Below, piece after piece: positions 8,697 through 17,245 of a stretch of 30,669 bases of DNA. Source of the DNA: Dyella_B sp966430775 (lineage in GTDB: Bacteria > Pseudomonadota > Gammaproteobacteria > Xanthomonadales > Rhodanobacteraceae); the NCBI GenBank assembly GCA_966430775.1, contig CBJMMB010000037.1, positions 1 to 30,669 on the forward strand. The letters run 5' to 3'. Each line of letters opens with the position of its first letter. The first letter of the stretch is position 1. The notes under the pieces were generated by a model. That model had not been told where the DNA came from. It saw only the letters and a list, made by a program, of their open reading frames with translations, and searched no databases. Made by a program: the position numbers and the translations under genes.

Positions 8697-8746
8697 GCGA
8701 AGGCCGGAATCCACGCTTCGCACTGGCGATGGATTCCGGCCTTCGC
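8697..8746. repeat. Dispersed hairpin repeat with 17-bp stem
   Basis: GCGAAGGCCGGAATCCA (8697-8713) pairs with TGGATTCCGGCCTTCGC (8730-8746) across a 16-nt loop, and CGGAATGACG follows directly. The same arm sequences recur in the larger palindrome at 17246-17364. Confidence 0.85.
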
Positions 8747-8842
8747 CGGAATGACGTGAGGTACTACAAAGCTCAACGATCACGTGCCTGATTTTTCGGG
8801 TGAAAGCCGGGACTCAACGGTGCTTAAGTTATTGCCTTGCTA

Positions 8843-9484
8843 TTAATAATCGCGAATATCCAGCGCAATAAAGCAGCGCGCGCTATAACCCTGTTCGCTC
8901 GACGGCCACGTCAATTGACTCAACATGCGATCGCCACCCGGCCATGGCTGGTTATCCAGCAACGCCTCGGCCACCACCGAGCCGTCATCGGCGCGGCGAT
9001 GAAACAGGCGCACCCAATGCAGTTCGCCGCTCAATGCTTCGTTGCCCAGCGCATCGCGCAAGGCTGGCAACAAACCTTCGGGCGCCGTCACGCCTTCACG
9101 GCTGAACGCCAGCGGGCCGACGAACACGTCCCAGGTGCGCACGCCAAGTTCCCAGCTTTGCAGTTGAATGCGCCGATCGTCGGTGACGTACCAGCATGCG
9201 GCCAACAACACGTACAAGACATTGCGTTCGAACGCCGTCATCGCATCGCGCGCTCCGGCGTCACCGCGCCCGTTACCGGCAAAGCTTTCCTCGATATGGC
9301 GCTCTTCGCTGATCACCACGTCGACGTCCAGGCGGCCCGGCGCACCTTCCGCCCCCTCGCTCCAGCTGGCGCGTATGGCGGGAAAATCGCCATCGGTCAC
9401 CAGCCATTCTTCATCCACTTCCAGTTCCACATCGTGGCGTTCGAACAGGCGAATCAGGTCGGCTTGCAGGGCGGTGTCGTTCAT
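8843..9484 (-). CDS. Hypothetical cytosolic protein, possibly DUF6348-like
   Basis: 213 residues, acidic, with no signal peptide or membrane segment. Features are an N-terminal helix (DTALQADLIRLFERHDVELE), a central hydrophobic helix RNVLYVLLAACWYV (about 88-101), and WELGVRTWDVFVGPLAFSRE and GELHWVRLFHRRADDG in the second half. The composition suggests an intact globular protein with normal codon use. It resembles conserved hypothetical proteins of Xanthomonadales (possibly DUF6348), but this is not certain and no function is proposed. It is probably expressed alone; the neighbouring hydrolase gene starts about 1 kb away on the same strand. Confidence 0.75.
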   Translation of the reverse strand: MNDTALQADLIRLFERHDVELEVDEEWLVTDGDFPAIRASWSEGAEGAPGRLDVDVVISEERHIEESFAGNGRGDAGARDAMTAFERNVLYVLLAACWYVTDDRRIQLQSWELGVRTWDVFVGPLAFSREGVTAPEGLLPALRDALGNEALSGELHWVRLFHRRADDGSVVAEALLDNQPWPGGDRMLSQLTWPSSEQGYSARCFIALDIRDY

Positions 9485-9546
9485 CGGAAATACTCGTGGG
9501 CGATAAGCCGCGATAGCCTCTCATAAATGCGGCGTCGGCGGGCTTT

Positions 9547-10500
9547 TTATTTATCGCCATCGGAGGCAAGCATGCCGATCGTGCGCATCCATGTCTCGGC
9601 CAAGGCGGGCCAGTGCGTGATGGGATTGCCTGTAGGCCGCAATCCGAACGCATGCCCGCCGTGCGCGTACAGATGCATCTCCGTCGGTACTCCGGCGTTC
9701 TTCAATGCGGTGTAGTACACCAGCGCCTGATCCACGCCATCGACGTAGTCGTCTTCGGCCTGCAACAGGAACGTGGGCGGCGTTTCTCGCGAGACAGGAA
9801 CGTTCGGGTTCAACGTACCTTGATCGGTCGTCAGATGACCCGGATAGATCGCAAGCGCAAAATCCGGCCGGCTGCTTTGCTTGTCGGCATCGTCGATCGG
9901 TGCATACAAGCGACGCTTGAAGTTGGTGCTCACTTCCGCCACCAGATAGCCGCCTGCCGAAAAACCGAGCACGCCGATCCGGTGAGGATCGATATGCCAC
10001 TCCGCGGCATGGGCGCGCGCCAGCCGCATGGCCCGCTGTGCGTCCTGCAGGGACGGTACCGACAAGGCGCGATTATGCGGACGGCAATCGCACTGCCATC
10101 GATACGGTTCGCTCGGAACGCGGTATTTCAACAGCACGCACGTGACGCCCTTGGCCGTCAGCCAATCGCAGACATCGGTGCCTTCCAGGTCGATCGCCAG
10201 GATCTGGAAACCGCCGCCTGGAACCACCACCACCGCCGCGCTCGTGTTCTGCCCCTTGGGCGCGTAAACCGTCATCGTGGGTTGCGATACGTTGGTCACG
10301 CTGGTGACGGGTTTGCCGCCGATCAGCGCGTTTGGATCCGAATGGGTGGTCTCCAGCCCTGGCATGGGTGGGGTGTTGGGAGGTACGCCAGGCCATAGCG
10401 GTATTTGTGTATGCCCGGCATCCGGCTGCCATGCCGTTGACGCCGCGTGCACGTTTGCACCGGCAAGCAGAAGTGACAAAGCGACAAGCCCCAACTTCAT
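9547..10500 (-). CDS. Secreted alpha/beta hydrolase (acetyl-xylan-esterase/lipase-like)
   Basis: 317 residues with a signal peptide (about 1-20, NVHA-A). Alpha/beta-hydrolase signatures are the oxyanion-hole strand VVVVPGGGFQILA (about 90-102), the nucleophile elbow GFSAG with S181, an acid residue in AEDDYVDGVD (D250 or D254), and H283 in AHGGHAF. A leader such as IPLWPGVPPNTP before the core is typical of esterases associated with carbohydrate breakdown. The likely action is periplasmic or extracellular ester hydrolysis; the substrate is unknown. The start at 10500 is supported by AAGGAAC upstream on the minus strand and by the signal peptide, over an upstream in-frame ATG at 10542. The gene is divergent from the giant repeat protein, with 224 bp between the two starts. 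Confidence 0.88.
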   Translation of the reverse strand: MKLGLVALSLLLAGANVHAASTAWQPDAGHTQIPLWPGVPPNTPPMPGLETTHSDPNALIGGKPVTSVTNVSQPTMTVYAPKGQNTSAAVVVVPGGGFQILAIDLEGTDVCDWLTAKGVTCVLLKYRVPSEPYRWQCDCRPHNRALSVPSLQDAQRAMRLARAHAAEWHIDPHRIGVLGFSAGGYLVAEVSTNFKRRLYAPIDDADKQSSRPDFALAIYPGHLTTDQGTLNPNVPVSRETPPTFLLQAEDDYVDGVDQALVYYTALKNAGVPTEMHLYAHGGHAFGLRPTGNPITHWPALAETWMRTIGMLASDGDK

Positions 10501-10724
10501 GACCCTGTTCCTTTTGGCATATGCCCTGTAGCGGGCGATCAAGCTGCCGATTCTGGCTGCGGCCCGGGTCCTTTCGCCGCCAATCGCGTGGAATTATTCG
10601 GGCAAGCGCCGGGCTTGCAGGGGAAGGGTGCATCCATCCTAGGGACACTCCCAGCTAGCCGGCGCCCGGGGAGGTAACGAATATCCGCGGTATGCCGAAA
10701 GGCGTCGTCGAAAGGGAGTGCGCC

Positions 10725-13700
10725 ATGTTGATCGCCGATGATGGTGGTAGCCCGGTACGCAGCGCCCCGCCGCCTGCGCCCACGCCCACGCAACTGGTGC
10801 AGAGCACGCCGGCGCAGGCAACGGCGACGGTGCAGAACATGACGCCGCAGGAGGTGCAGGCGTTCAAGAGCGACGTCGGGTCGATGTCGTCGGCGGATCG
10901 CCAGACGCTTGCCAATCAGCTGGTGAAGAAGCTCCCGCTTGCGCAATTGCTCACGCTCGAGCCGACGTTCGAACCGGATGAGATCAAGAACGCCATCGGC
11001 AGGTACGGTACGCCTGCGCTGCAATCGGACTATGAAGCCCATCAGATCAGCAGCGATCCCACGCTCAACAGCGGGCTGACCAAGCTGGGGCTTACGGCGA
11101 ATCAAGTCGCCGGCGCGGCGGATGCGATCCGATCGAAGCTGCTCGAAGCGGCGCAAGCCGCGGCGTCCAATCAATACGACGCGGTGCTGAGCGATCTGCA
11201 AAGCGCCGCGGCAAACAAAGGCGGCCAGTTGGTCGCTTCCGCTTACGCGCACGCGGTTTCGCAGGACAGCCAGTTGCCTGCGCCGATCAAGGCGATTCTT
11301 TCCGATCCGAACATCGTCAGCCAATTGACCAGCACCTCGCCCGACGCGCTCACCAAATTGAGCCATGGCGATTTTGCCGGCGCGATGCAATCGCTGGCTT
11401 CACCCGCGCTGGCACAACAGGTGGTCAACGCCATCGGTAAGCAGCTGCCGCCGAGCCTGGCGCACGACTTGCTGACCGACCCGGCCTTCTCCAAGCAGCT
11501 CATCACGGACAAGACGCTGCAGTCGGCGGTCGCGCAACTGCTGACCGATCCGGACAAAACGCTCGACAGCTTGAGCAGCATGTTCAACGATGCCCCCGCG
11601 CGCGATGCGGCCTGGACGGTGGCGAGCAAGAATGCGCAGGTGATCGGTGCGCTGAGTAAAGTCGGCTTGTCGCCGGATGACGTGAAACAAGCCGGCGCCG
11701 CCGCACCGCATCTGCTCAATGCCGTCGCCGCCTTGGCGCAAGGTGGCGCGGGTTACCAGACCGCGCTCAAGGAACTCAAGGCAGCCGGCAACGCCGCGCC
11801 TGATGCGTCGAACAAACTTGCCAAGGCCATCTACGCGAAGCTGCCGCCGTCGATCCAGGCGCAGCTGAGCAAGTTCCAGATCGACCCGGACAAGCTAGGG
11901 CAGGTCGTACAGGCATTGCCGGATCTGGTCGATGCGGCCACGGCCATCACCGACCAGAACTGGCGCGGCGCGATCGATTCGCTGATGGCGGCGGGTCAGG
12001 CGGCGCCGCAGCTGGCAAAGAACATGATGCAGGCGTTGGGCAAGCAACTGCCGTCCAACTTCGGTTTGCTCAAGTCTTTGCTGACTGATCCAAACGTTAC
12101 ATCGCAGCTGGCCAGCGATAAGGCGCTGCAGAAAGGCATTGGCGATCTTCTCGACGGCAACACGCTACAAGGCGCGAACGAGCTGCTGCACGACGACGCC
12201 ATGCGCGACACCGTGTTGAAGTACGTCAGCCAGGATCCCGCCGTTTCCAAGGTGCTGGGCAAATTGGGCCTGACACCAGCCGATCTTGTCGATGCCGGCG
12301 CAGCGGCGCCGCATCTGCTGGATGCGGCGGTGGCGCTTTCCGATGGCAAATGGTCGGATGCCATCAAGGATTTTGGGCAAGCCGCCAGCCTCGCTCCCGG
12401 AATCGCGAATAAAGTCAGCGCGCAGCTGGTTCAGTCCATTCCGCAGGATATGCTGAGCAAGCTCAGCAATCTCGGCATAAGCGCGAACGACCTGAAAAAC
12501 GCAGGCAACGCGCTGCCGCACGTGATCAACGCAGCGCAAGCGCTTGCCGACGGCAAGTATGGCGATGCCGTGACCGAACTTGGCGCTGCGGCTGCCGCGG
12601 TGCCGGAGCTTGCGCAAAAGGCCGTCAACACATTGGGCACTCGTCTGCCGCCAGGACTGGCGCGCGACTTGCTGACGGATTCGGCTTTCTCCAAACAGCT
12701 CGTCACCGACAAGACCCTGCAGTCGGCGGTCGCGCAATTGGTGAACGATCCTGGCAAGGCGCTCGACAGCTTGAGCAGCATGCTCGACGACAGCGCCGCA
12801 CGCGACGCCGCCTTGGCGGTGATCGGCAAGAATCCGCAGGTGATCGGTGCGCTGAAGACGATCGGCCTTTCGCCGGATGATCTGAAACAGGCCGGCGATG
12901 CCGCACCGCATGTGCTCAATGCCATGGTTGCCTTGAGCCAAGGGAACTACCAGGCGGCGCTCGATGAACTCAAGGCCGCCGGTGGTGCCGCACCGGAGGT
13001 GTTGAGCAAGGTTGGCGCGGCGATATACGACAAGCTGCCGCAGCCGGTCAAAGATCAGTTGGCCAAATTCCACGTCACCAAGGATCAGATAAACCAGTTC
13101 GCGCAGGCCTTGCCTGACCTGGTCGACGCCGCCACGGCAACCGCAAAAGGAGACTGGCACGGCGCCATCGACGCGCTGATGGCGGCGGGTGAAACGGCGC
13201 CGAAACTTGCGCAAGACGCCATCCAGGCACTCGGCAGTCAACTGCCGTCGAAGCTGTCATTGCTCAAGACATTGTTGAGCGATCCGAACGTCGCCTCGCA
13301 GCTCGCCAGCGACAAAGCCTTGCACCAGGGCATCGACGATCTTATCGACGGCCAGACGCTGAAGGGCGCGAGCGAGCTGTTGCATGACGACGGCATACGC
13401 GATGCCGTGTTGAAAGACGTCAGCCAGGATCCCACGGTGTCCGGCGCGTTGAGCAAATTGGGCTTGAAGCCCGGTGACCTGGTCGAGGCCGGCGCGGCGG
13501 CGCCGCATCTGCTCGACGCCGCGGTAGCGCTTTCCGATGGCAATTGGTCGCAGGCGGTCGAGGACTTCGGTCAAGCGGCCGGCGCTGCTCCCGAATTGGT
13601 GAAGACGGTAGGCAGCCAGCTTGTTGCGCACATGCCGCAGGCGATGGACGACAAGCTCGGTTCGCTGGGTTTGACCAAACAGGATCTGCAGGAAGCGGGC

Positions 13701-15095
13701 GCCGCGCTGCCCGACTTCATCAATGCCGTGAACGACGCCAGCAACGGCGATTACATGGGCACGCTCAAGGCGCTGGGCGCGACGTTGCAGAGCGCGCCGG
13801 ATCTGGCGGCGAAAGCGATCAACTACGCCGCCGGCAAGCTGCCGAATGCACCCGATACGCAGTTGCTCAAGAGCATGCTTACCGACAAGTCGCTGGTGAC
13901 GACGCTGGTAAGCAATCCGGATCTTCAACATTCGCTGGGCCAGTTGCTCAACGGTGATTTCAAGGACGGCATCCAGGGCATCGCCAGCAACCAACCGGTG
14001 ATGTCGCAGGTGGCCGCCGTGCTGGCGAAAGATCCGGCGGTGATGAATCGCTTGAAGCCACTGGGCGTGACCACCGCCGACGACATCGCCCAGCTCGGCC
14101 CCGCATTGGCCGATGCGGTGAATCTTGCCGACGACATCGCCAAGGGCACCGACATCGGCGCAACCATCCAGGCGTTCGGCGCACTGGCGAACGCGTTGCC
14201 GCCCGGCATGCGCGACAAGGTCATCAGCAATATCGTCGGCAAGTTCAATCTCAGCCCGCAACTGAGCGACCTGATCAGCGGCAGCCTGGAAGCGATGACC
14301 AATCCCGATATCGCCAAGGCGCTAGGTGAGGCGATCAAGGCGTTCGGCAGTGGCAATCCGCTGAGCTTCATCCAGGCCGTGGCCAATGTCGGCGAGATGG
14401 TGTGCAAGGAAGCGCCCGGCCTTGCGGTGGATTTTCTCGACAACGTGCTGACCAAGCTGCCCGGCTCGGTGGGCGCGTTCTTCGACAATCACGACCTCAA
14501 CCAGGATCTGGTGCAGTCCGGATCGATGGGCGAGGTATTCGACGCGCTGGAGAAAATGGCCGGCGGCCACATCGGCGACGCGCTGAGCGACCTGGGTGGC
14601 GCCATCGGCAAATTGATTACCGAAGGGCCGCATTATCAATTGGGCCCCTGGCATGTCGATCTTGGTTTCTACACGCAAACCATCGGCCCCTATCATTTGC
14701 CGTTCGGCCAGCAGGGCGTAACGGCGGTGGGCGCGCTGGTCACGCAATTCGAAGACGCCTTGCCGCCTTCGGTAAAGAACTTCATGGAGCAGAAGGCGGC
14801 CAGCGCGGTGGCGAGCGCAGGCTTGGATTCCATTCCGGTGGTAGGCCCGGCATACGGCATTTATCAATCGGGAACGGCGCTGATCAGCGATATCAGCAAC
14901 AACAAGGGCGGGCTCTCGATCGGCCTGGATACGGCGAACCTGGTGGTCAATGCGGCCGATCTCATCCCGGCACTGGATGGCGTGACCGAACCTTTGCGCA
15001 CTTTGATTGGCGTGGGCAAGGCGGTGGACCAGACGGTGCAGTTCGTGCAGAACACCAGCAACTTCGGCCAGCAATTCACCGGCGTGCCGGCCTGA
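10725..15095 (+). CDS. Giant alpha-helical repeat protein, family not recognised
   Basis: 1456 residues. ATG 10725 follows AGGGAG (10713-10718) with 6-nt spacing, so it was preferred over ATG 10692. There is no signal peptide or lipobox. A proline-rich start (APPPAPTPTQ) leads into long Ala/Leu/Asp-rich helical repeats. Units of about 199 residues begin at 236, 437, 636, 835 and, incompletely, 1034, each opening with an anchor like LGKQLP. Units 1 and 3 match closely, as do 2 and 4 (A-B-A-B). Within each, submotifs such as LGLSPDDLKQAG and AAPHLLNA recur. A unique C-terminal ~250 residues include HYQLGPWHVDLGFY and hydrophobic Gly/Ala stretches (DSIPVVGPAYGIYQSG). It has one clear Cys near 1228. 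Secreted effector, surface or scaffold roles are all possible; none is shown. It is monocistronic, closed by a strong terminator. Confidence 0.9.
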   Translation: MLIADDGGSPVRSAPPPAPTPTQLVQSTPAQATATVQNMTPQEVQAFKSDVGSMSSADRQTLANQLVKKLPLAQLLTLEPTFEPDEIKNAIGRYGTPALQSDYEAHQISSDPTLNSGLTKLGLTANQVAGAADAIRSKLLEAAQAAASNQYDAVLSDLQSAAANKGGQLVASAYAHAVSQDSQLPAPIKAILSDPNIVSQLTSTSPDALTKLSHGDFAGAMQSLASPALAQQVVNAIGKQLPPSLAHDLLTDPAFSKQLITDKTLQSAVAQLLTDPDKTLDSLSSMFNDAPARDAAWTVASKNAQVIGALSKVGLSPDDVKQAGAAAPHLLNAVAALAQGGAGYQTALKELKAAGNAAPDASNKLAKAIYAKLPPSIQAQLSKFQIDPDKLGQVVQALPDLVDAATAITDQNWRGAIDSLMAAGQAAPQLAKNMMQALGKQLPSNFGLLKSLLTDPNVTSQLASDKALQKGIGDLLDGNTLQGANELLHDDAMRDTVLKYVSQDPAVSKVLGKLGLTPADLVDAGAAAPHLLDAAVALSDGKWSDAIKDFGQAASLAPGIANKVSAQLVQSIPQDMLSKLSNLGISANDLKNAGNALPHVINAAQALADGKYGDAVTELGAAAAAVPELAQKAVNTLGTRLPPGLARDLLTDSAFSKQLVTDKTLQSAVAQLVNDPGKALDSLSSMLDDSAARDAALAVIGKNPQVIGALKTIGLSPDDLKQAGDAAPHVLNAMVALSQGNYQAALDELKAAGGAAPEVLSKVGAAIYDKLPQPVKDQLAKFHVTKDQINQFAQALPDLVDAATATAKGDWHGAIDALMAAGETAPKLAQDAIQALGSQLPSKLSLLKTLLSDPNVASQLASDKALHQGIDDLIDGQTLKGASELLHDDGIRDAVLKDVSQDPTVSGALSKLGLKPGDLVEAGAAAPHLLDAAVALSDGNWSQAVEDFGQAAGAAPELVKTVGSQLVAHMPQAMDDKLGSLGLTKQDLQEAGAALPDFINAVNDASNGDYMGTLKALGATLQSAPDLAAKAINYAAGKLPNAPDTQLLKSMLTDKSLVTTLVSNPDLQHSLGQLLNGDFKDGIQGIASNQPVMSQVAAVLAKDPAVMNRLKPLGVTTADDIAQLGPALADAVNLADDIAKGTDIGATIQAFGALANALPPGMRDKVISNIVGKFNLSPQLSDLISGSLEAMTNPDIAKALGEAIKAFGSGNPLSFIQAVANVGEMVCKEAPGLAVDFLDNVLTKLPGSVGAFFDNHDLNQDLVQSGSMGEVFDALEKMAGGHIGDALSDLGGAIGKLITEGPHYQLGPWHVDLGFYTQTIGPYHLPFGQQGVTAVGALVTQFEDALPPSVKNFMEQKAASAVASAGLDSIPVVGPAYGIYQSGTALISDISNNKGGLSIGLDTANLVVNAADLIPALDGVTEPLRTLIGVGKAVDQTVQFVQNTSNFGQQFTGVPA
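11430..13823 (+). repeat. Tandem duplication of a ~1.2-kb coding block (two copies)
   Basis: Within the giant repeat gene, 11430-12629 (400 codons) and 12630-13823 (398 codons) align throughout. The second copy lacks two codons at the GGAGYQ / GNYQ site. Stretches of near identity remain, for example GCAGTCGGCGGTCGCGCAA at about 11520 and 12720. Each block is itself two ~199-residue units. A third, more divergent partial block follows from 13824. Confidence 0.9.
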
Positions 15096-15107
15096 CGGCA
15101 TCATGCA

Positions 15108-15131
15108 GGCAAGCCGCTTTGGCGGCTTGCC
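15108..15131 (+). terminator. Rho-independent terminator of the giant repeat gene
   Basis: A perfect 10-bp GC-rich stem GGCAAGCCGC / GCGGCTTGCC with loop TTTG, followed by TTTCATT, starts 13 bp after the stop. It lies between two convergent genes and may serve both. Confidence 0.85.
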
Positions 15132-15141
15132 TTTCATTGCA

Positions 15142-15657
15142 TCAGGTCAGGCCCAGGGCGCGCAGAAAGGCCAGCGTGTTTTGCGCGCGATCGTCCGAGC
15201 GTGTCGCAGCATCCAGTTCGCGCAAACGCTCCGGCTGCACATATTGCCGGGCGCGCTGCTGCACGAATTGACGGCTCTGCTGGCGAAAATATGCGCCATC
15301 GGCTTCAGGCACATTTGGCTCGGTGGCCAAGCGTTCCACTTCCGACCAGTCGATCACGCAGGCATCGACCGCCGGCGCGTAGACCAGCCAGGCCGAGCCA
15401 TATAGCCCCAGCCGCGGAATATCGCCATATAGCTTGTCGAGCGCACGCCGATAGTACGGCGCCAGCACGTCTGCATTTCGTATGGGATGATCGGCATGCT
15501 CGAGCAAGGCCTTGCGCGAGGCTTCGTCCTCGGCCATGGCATCGGAAATGGCCTGATTATCGACGGGCACGAGCTGCGCCTGCCGAAAAACCTCGTCCGC
15601 CCAGGCATCGTGTTTTTTGGGCGGGCTATCCAAAACGACCAGTACCTGCTTAGTCAT
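15142..15657 (-). CDS. Hypothetical protein, family not recognised
   Basis: 171 residues, acidic, without signal peptide or membrane segment. It begins TKQVLVVLDSPPKKHDAWAD, a beta-strand-like start, followed by a helix-rich middle (DEASRKALLEHADHPI, YYRRALDKLYGDI), then GLYGSAWLVYAPAVDACVIDW and an Arg/Gln-rich helix (FRQQSRQFVQQRARQYVQPERLREL). Codon use matches its neighbours. It is convergent with the giant repeat gene, stop to stop about 46 bp apart, and shares the terminator. No function can be proposed; an accessory role for the repeat protein is speculation from position only. Confidence 0.75.
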   Translation of the reverse strand: MTKQVLVVLDSPPKKHDAWADEVFRQAQLVPVDNQAISDAMAEDEASRKALLEHADHPIRNADVLAPYYRRALDKLYGDIPRLGLYGSAWLVYAPAVDACVIDWSEVERLATEPNVPEADGAYFRQQSRQFVQQRARQYVQPERLRELDAATRSDDRAQNTLAFLRALGLT

Positions 15658-15750
15658 GCCTTTGACCCTCGCGTGGAATGATCCGGACCAGTATAAGGGC
15701 GACTATATATCGGGTTTCGATCGAAATCAGTTCCGCCAGAGGGGTATCCC

Positions 15751-17193
15751 ATGCAGACACTGAGAAAGCTGGTCGGCGCCGTTTCCATGCTGTTGCTTGC
15801 TTCGTCCTGCCTGGCGCAATCGGACGATCCGCACATAACCGCGATCGTGGCGAATCTTTCGCCGGCCATGGTCAAGGAGGGCGCGCCGCTCCATGGGAAA
15901 TCCTTGCGCGAGACGATGGACGAGGATCATGTTTCCGCCGTAAGCATGGCTTTCATACGGCATGGAAAAATTGCCTGGGTTCGCAGCTTCGGCACGCTAA
16001 GCATGGGAGGCGCTCCAGCTACGCCCGATACCCTTTTCCAGGCCGGCTCCATCAGCAAGCCGGTTACCGCTACCGCCGCCATGCATCTTGTGCAGCAGGG
16101 AAAACTCTCGCTCGATGCGGACGTGAATGCCGCACTGGTTCACTGGAAAGTGCCGGCGTCGGACAAGGCGGAAGGCAAGCCGGTGACGCTACGTGAACTG
16201 CTCAGCCACACGGCGGGCATCAATGTGCATGGGTTTCCGGGCTATGCCGCAGGCACGCCCGTTCCCACTACCTTGCAGGTGCTGGATGGAACGCCGCCGG
16301 CGACGAATTCCCCGATACGCGTGGAACAGGTGCCGGGCAAGCAATGGAATTATTCCGGCGGCGGCTACGTGATGCTTCAGCAGATGATCACCGATGTAAC
16401 CGGCCAGCCGTTTGCCGACGTGCTACGCGACGTAGTGCTGAAACCGTACGGCATGACGCACAGTTCGTTCCAGCAACCGCTTGCGCCGGATGCCTTGAAA
16501 CAGGCGGCGATGCCTTACGAAGCCAATGGGACACCAGTCGCAGGCGGCCCGCACGTTTACCCCGAATTGGCGGCCGCGGGGCTTTGGACCACGGCGAGCG
16601 ATCTGGCCCGTTTTCTTCTCGCCACCCAGCAAGCCTTGATGCACGGGAACACCGTGTTGAACATGTCGACCGCGCAGCAGATGGTGACGCCCGGCCTCGG
16701 AGATTGGGGTTTGGGGCTGGAGATTGGAGGTAAGCCGAATCATCGCTATTTCTGGCACGGCGGCGGCAACGAAGGCTACCAATGCATCATGACCGCCTAC
16801 GAGGGCGACGGGGACGGCGCCGTGGTGATGACCAACAGCAATCACGGTTATGCATTGGCCAACGACATCGTGCGTAGCATTGCTCGCGAGTACCAGTGGC
16901 CGGATTGGGGGCCGCGCGTGGTGCATACGGTTTCGGTGGACGCGGCGACGCTCAAGCAGTATGTCGGCACGTATAAGCTCAATCCCTGGTTCTCGTTTGT
17001 GGTGATGTTTCAGGACAATAAATTGTTTATCCAGGGAACGGGTCAGCCCGATCTTGAACTTTGGCCGGAATCACCTACGCGATTTACGTTTGTGGTGGAT
17101 GTCGATGTGGCATTTGTGCGTGATGCGCATGGAACTGTGACGGGGATGAATGTGTTGCAGGATGGGAAGGCGACGTTTGCCAAGAAGCAGTAG
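15751..17193 (+). CDS. Secreted serine hydrolase of the class C beta-lactamase/DD-peptidase (S12) family
   Basis: 480 residues with a signal peptide ending near LAQ (about residue 23); AGAGGGGT precedes the ATG. The beta-lactamase-fold motifs are S100-I-S-K103 in AGSISKPVTAT (nucleophile and general base), Y201-S-G203 in WNYSGGGYVML, and H336-G-G338 in FWHGGGNEGYQ, replacing the KTG box of true beta-lactamases. HGG and YSG variants are usual in S12 esterases and peptidases rather than AmpC. A C-terminal lipocalin-like domain of about 90 residues (LKQYVGTYKLNPWFSFVV onward) resembles DUF3471. The likely role is hydrolysis of a peptide, ester or amide in the periplasm; clinical-type resistance is not implied. 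Confidence 0.9.
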   Translation: MQTLRKLVGAVSMLLLASSCLAQSDDPHITAIVANLSPAMVKEGAPLHGKSLRETMDEDHVSAVSMAFIRHGKIAWVRSFGTLSMGGAPATPDTLFQAGSISKPVTATAAMHLVQQGKLSLDADVNAALVHWKVPASDKAEGKPVTLRELLSHTAGINVHGFPGYAAGTPVPTTLQVLDGTPPATNSPIRVEQVPGKQWNYSGGGYVMLQQMITDVTGQPFADVLRDVVLKPYGMTHSSFQQPLAPDALKQAAMPYEANGTPVAGGPHVYPELAAAGLWTTASDLARFLLATQQALMHGNTVLNMSTAQQMVTPGLGDWGLGLEIGGKPNHRYFWHGGGNEGYQCIMTAYEGDGDGAVVMTNSNHGYALANDIVRSIAREYQWPDWGPRVVHTVSVDAATLKQYVGTYKLNPWFSFVVMFQDNKLFIQGTGQPDLELWPESPTRFTFVVDVDVAFVRDAHGTVTGMNVLQDGKATFAKKQ

Positions 17194-17245
17194 GTTCTCG
17201 CGCCGATTGAACTTAAAGCTCGCCGCAAGGTATTTCCCTGCCTGA

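Larger units (their letters stand above)
8420..8842. other. Gene-free 423-bp gap carrying hairpin repeats
   Basis: No convincing coding sequence. It holds a partial GTCATTCCGGCGAAAAC unit near 8514, a perfect hairpin at 8616-8643 and a 17-bp-stem hairpin at 8697-8746, all of the dispersed Xanthomonadales repeat type. The rest should contain the promoter of the MFS gene, which could not be placed. Confidence 0.7.

Noticed and set aside
10573..10601. Possible PIP box (TTCGC ... TTCGG) upstream of the giant repeat gene, which would suggest HrpX-controlled type III secretion
   Set aside because: The two half sites are 19 nt apart instead of 15, so it does not fit the consensus.
12165..14261. Two long antisense open frames (about 358 and 334 residues) opposite the repeat gene
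   Set aside because: They mirror the GC-rich codon pattern and repeats of the sense gene, show Arg/His-rich low-complexity translations, and have no family traits.
15751..17193. Annotation of the serine hydrolase as an AmpC beta-lactamase
   Set aside because: The third motif is HGG rather than KTG and there is a C-terminal DUF3471-like domain, which fits S12 esterases or peptidases better.
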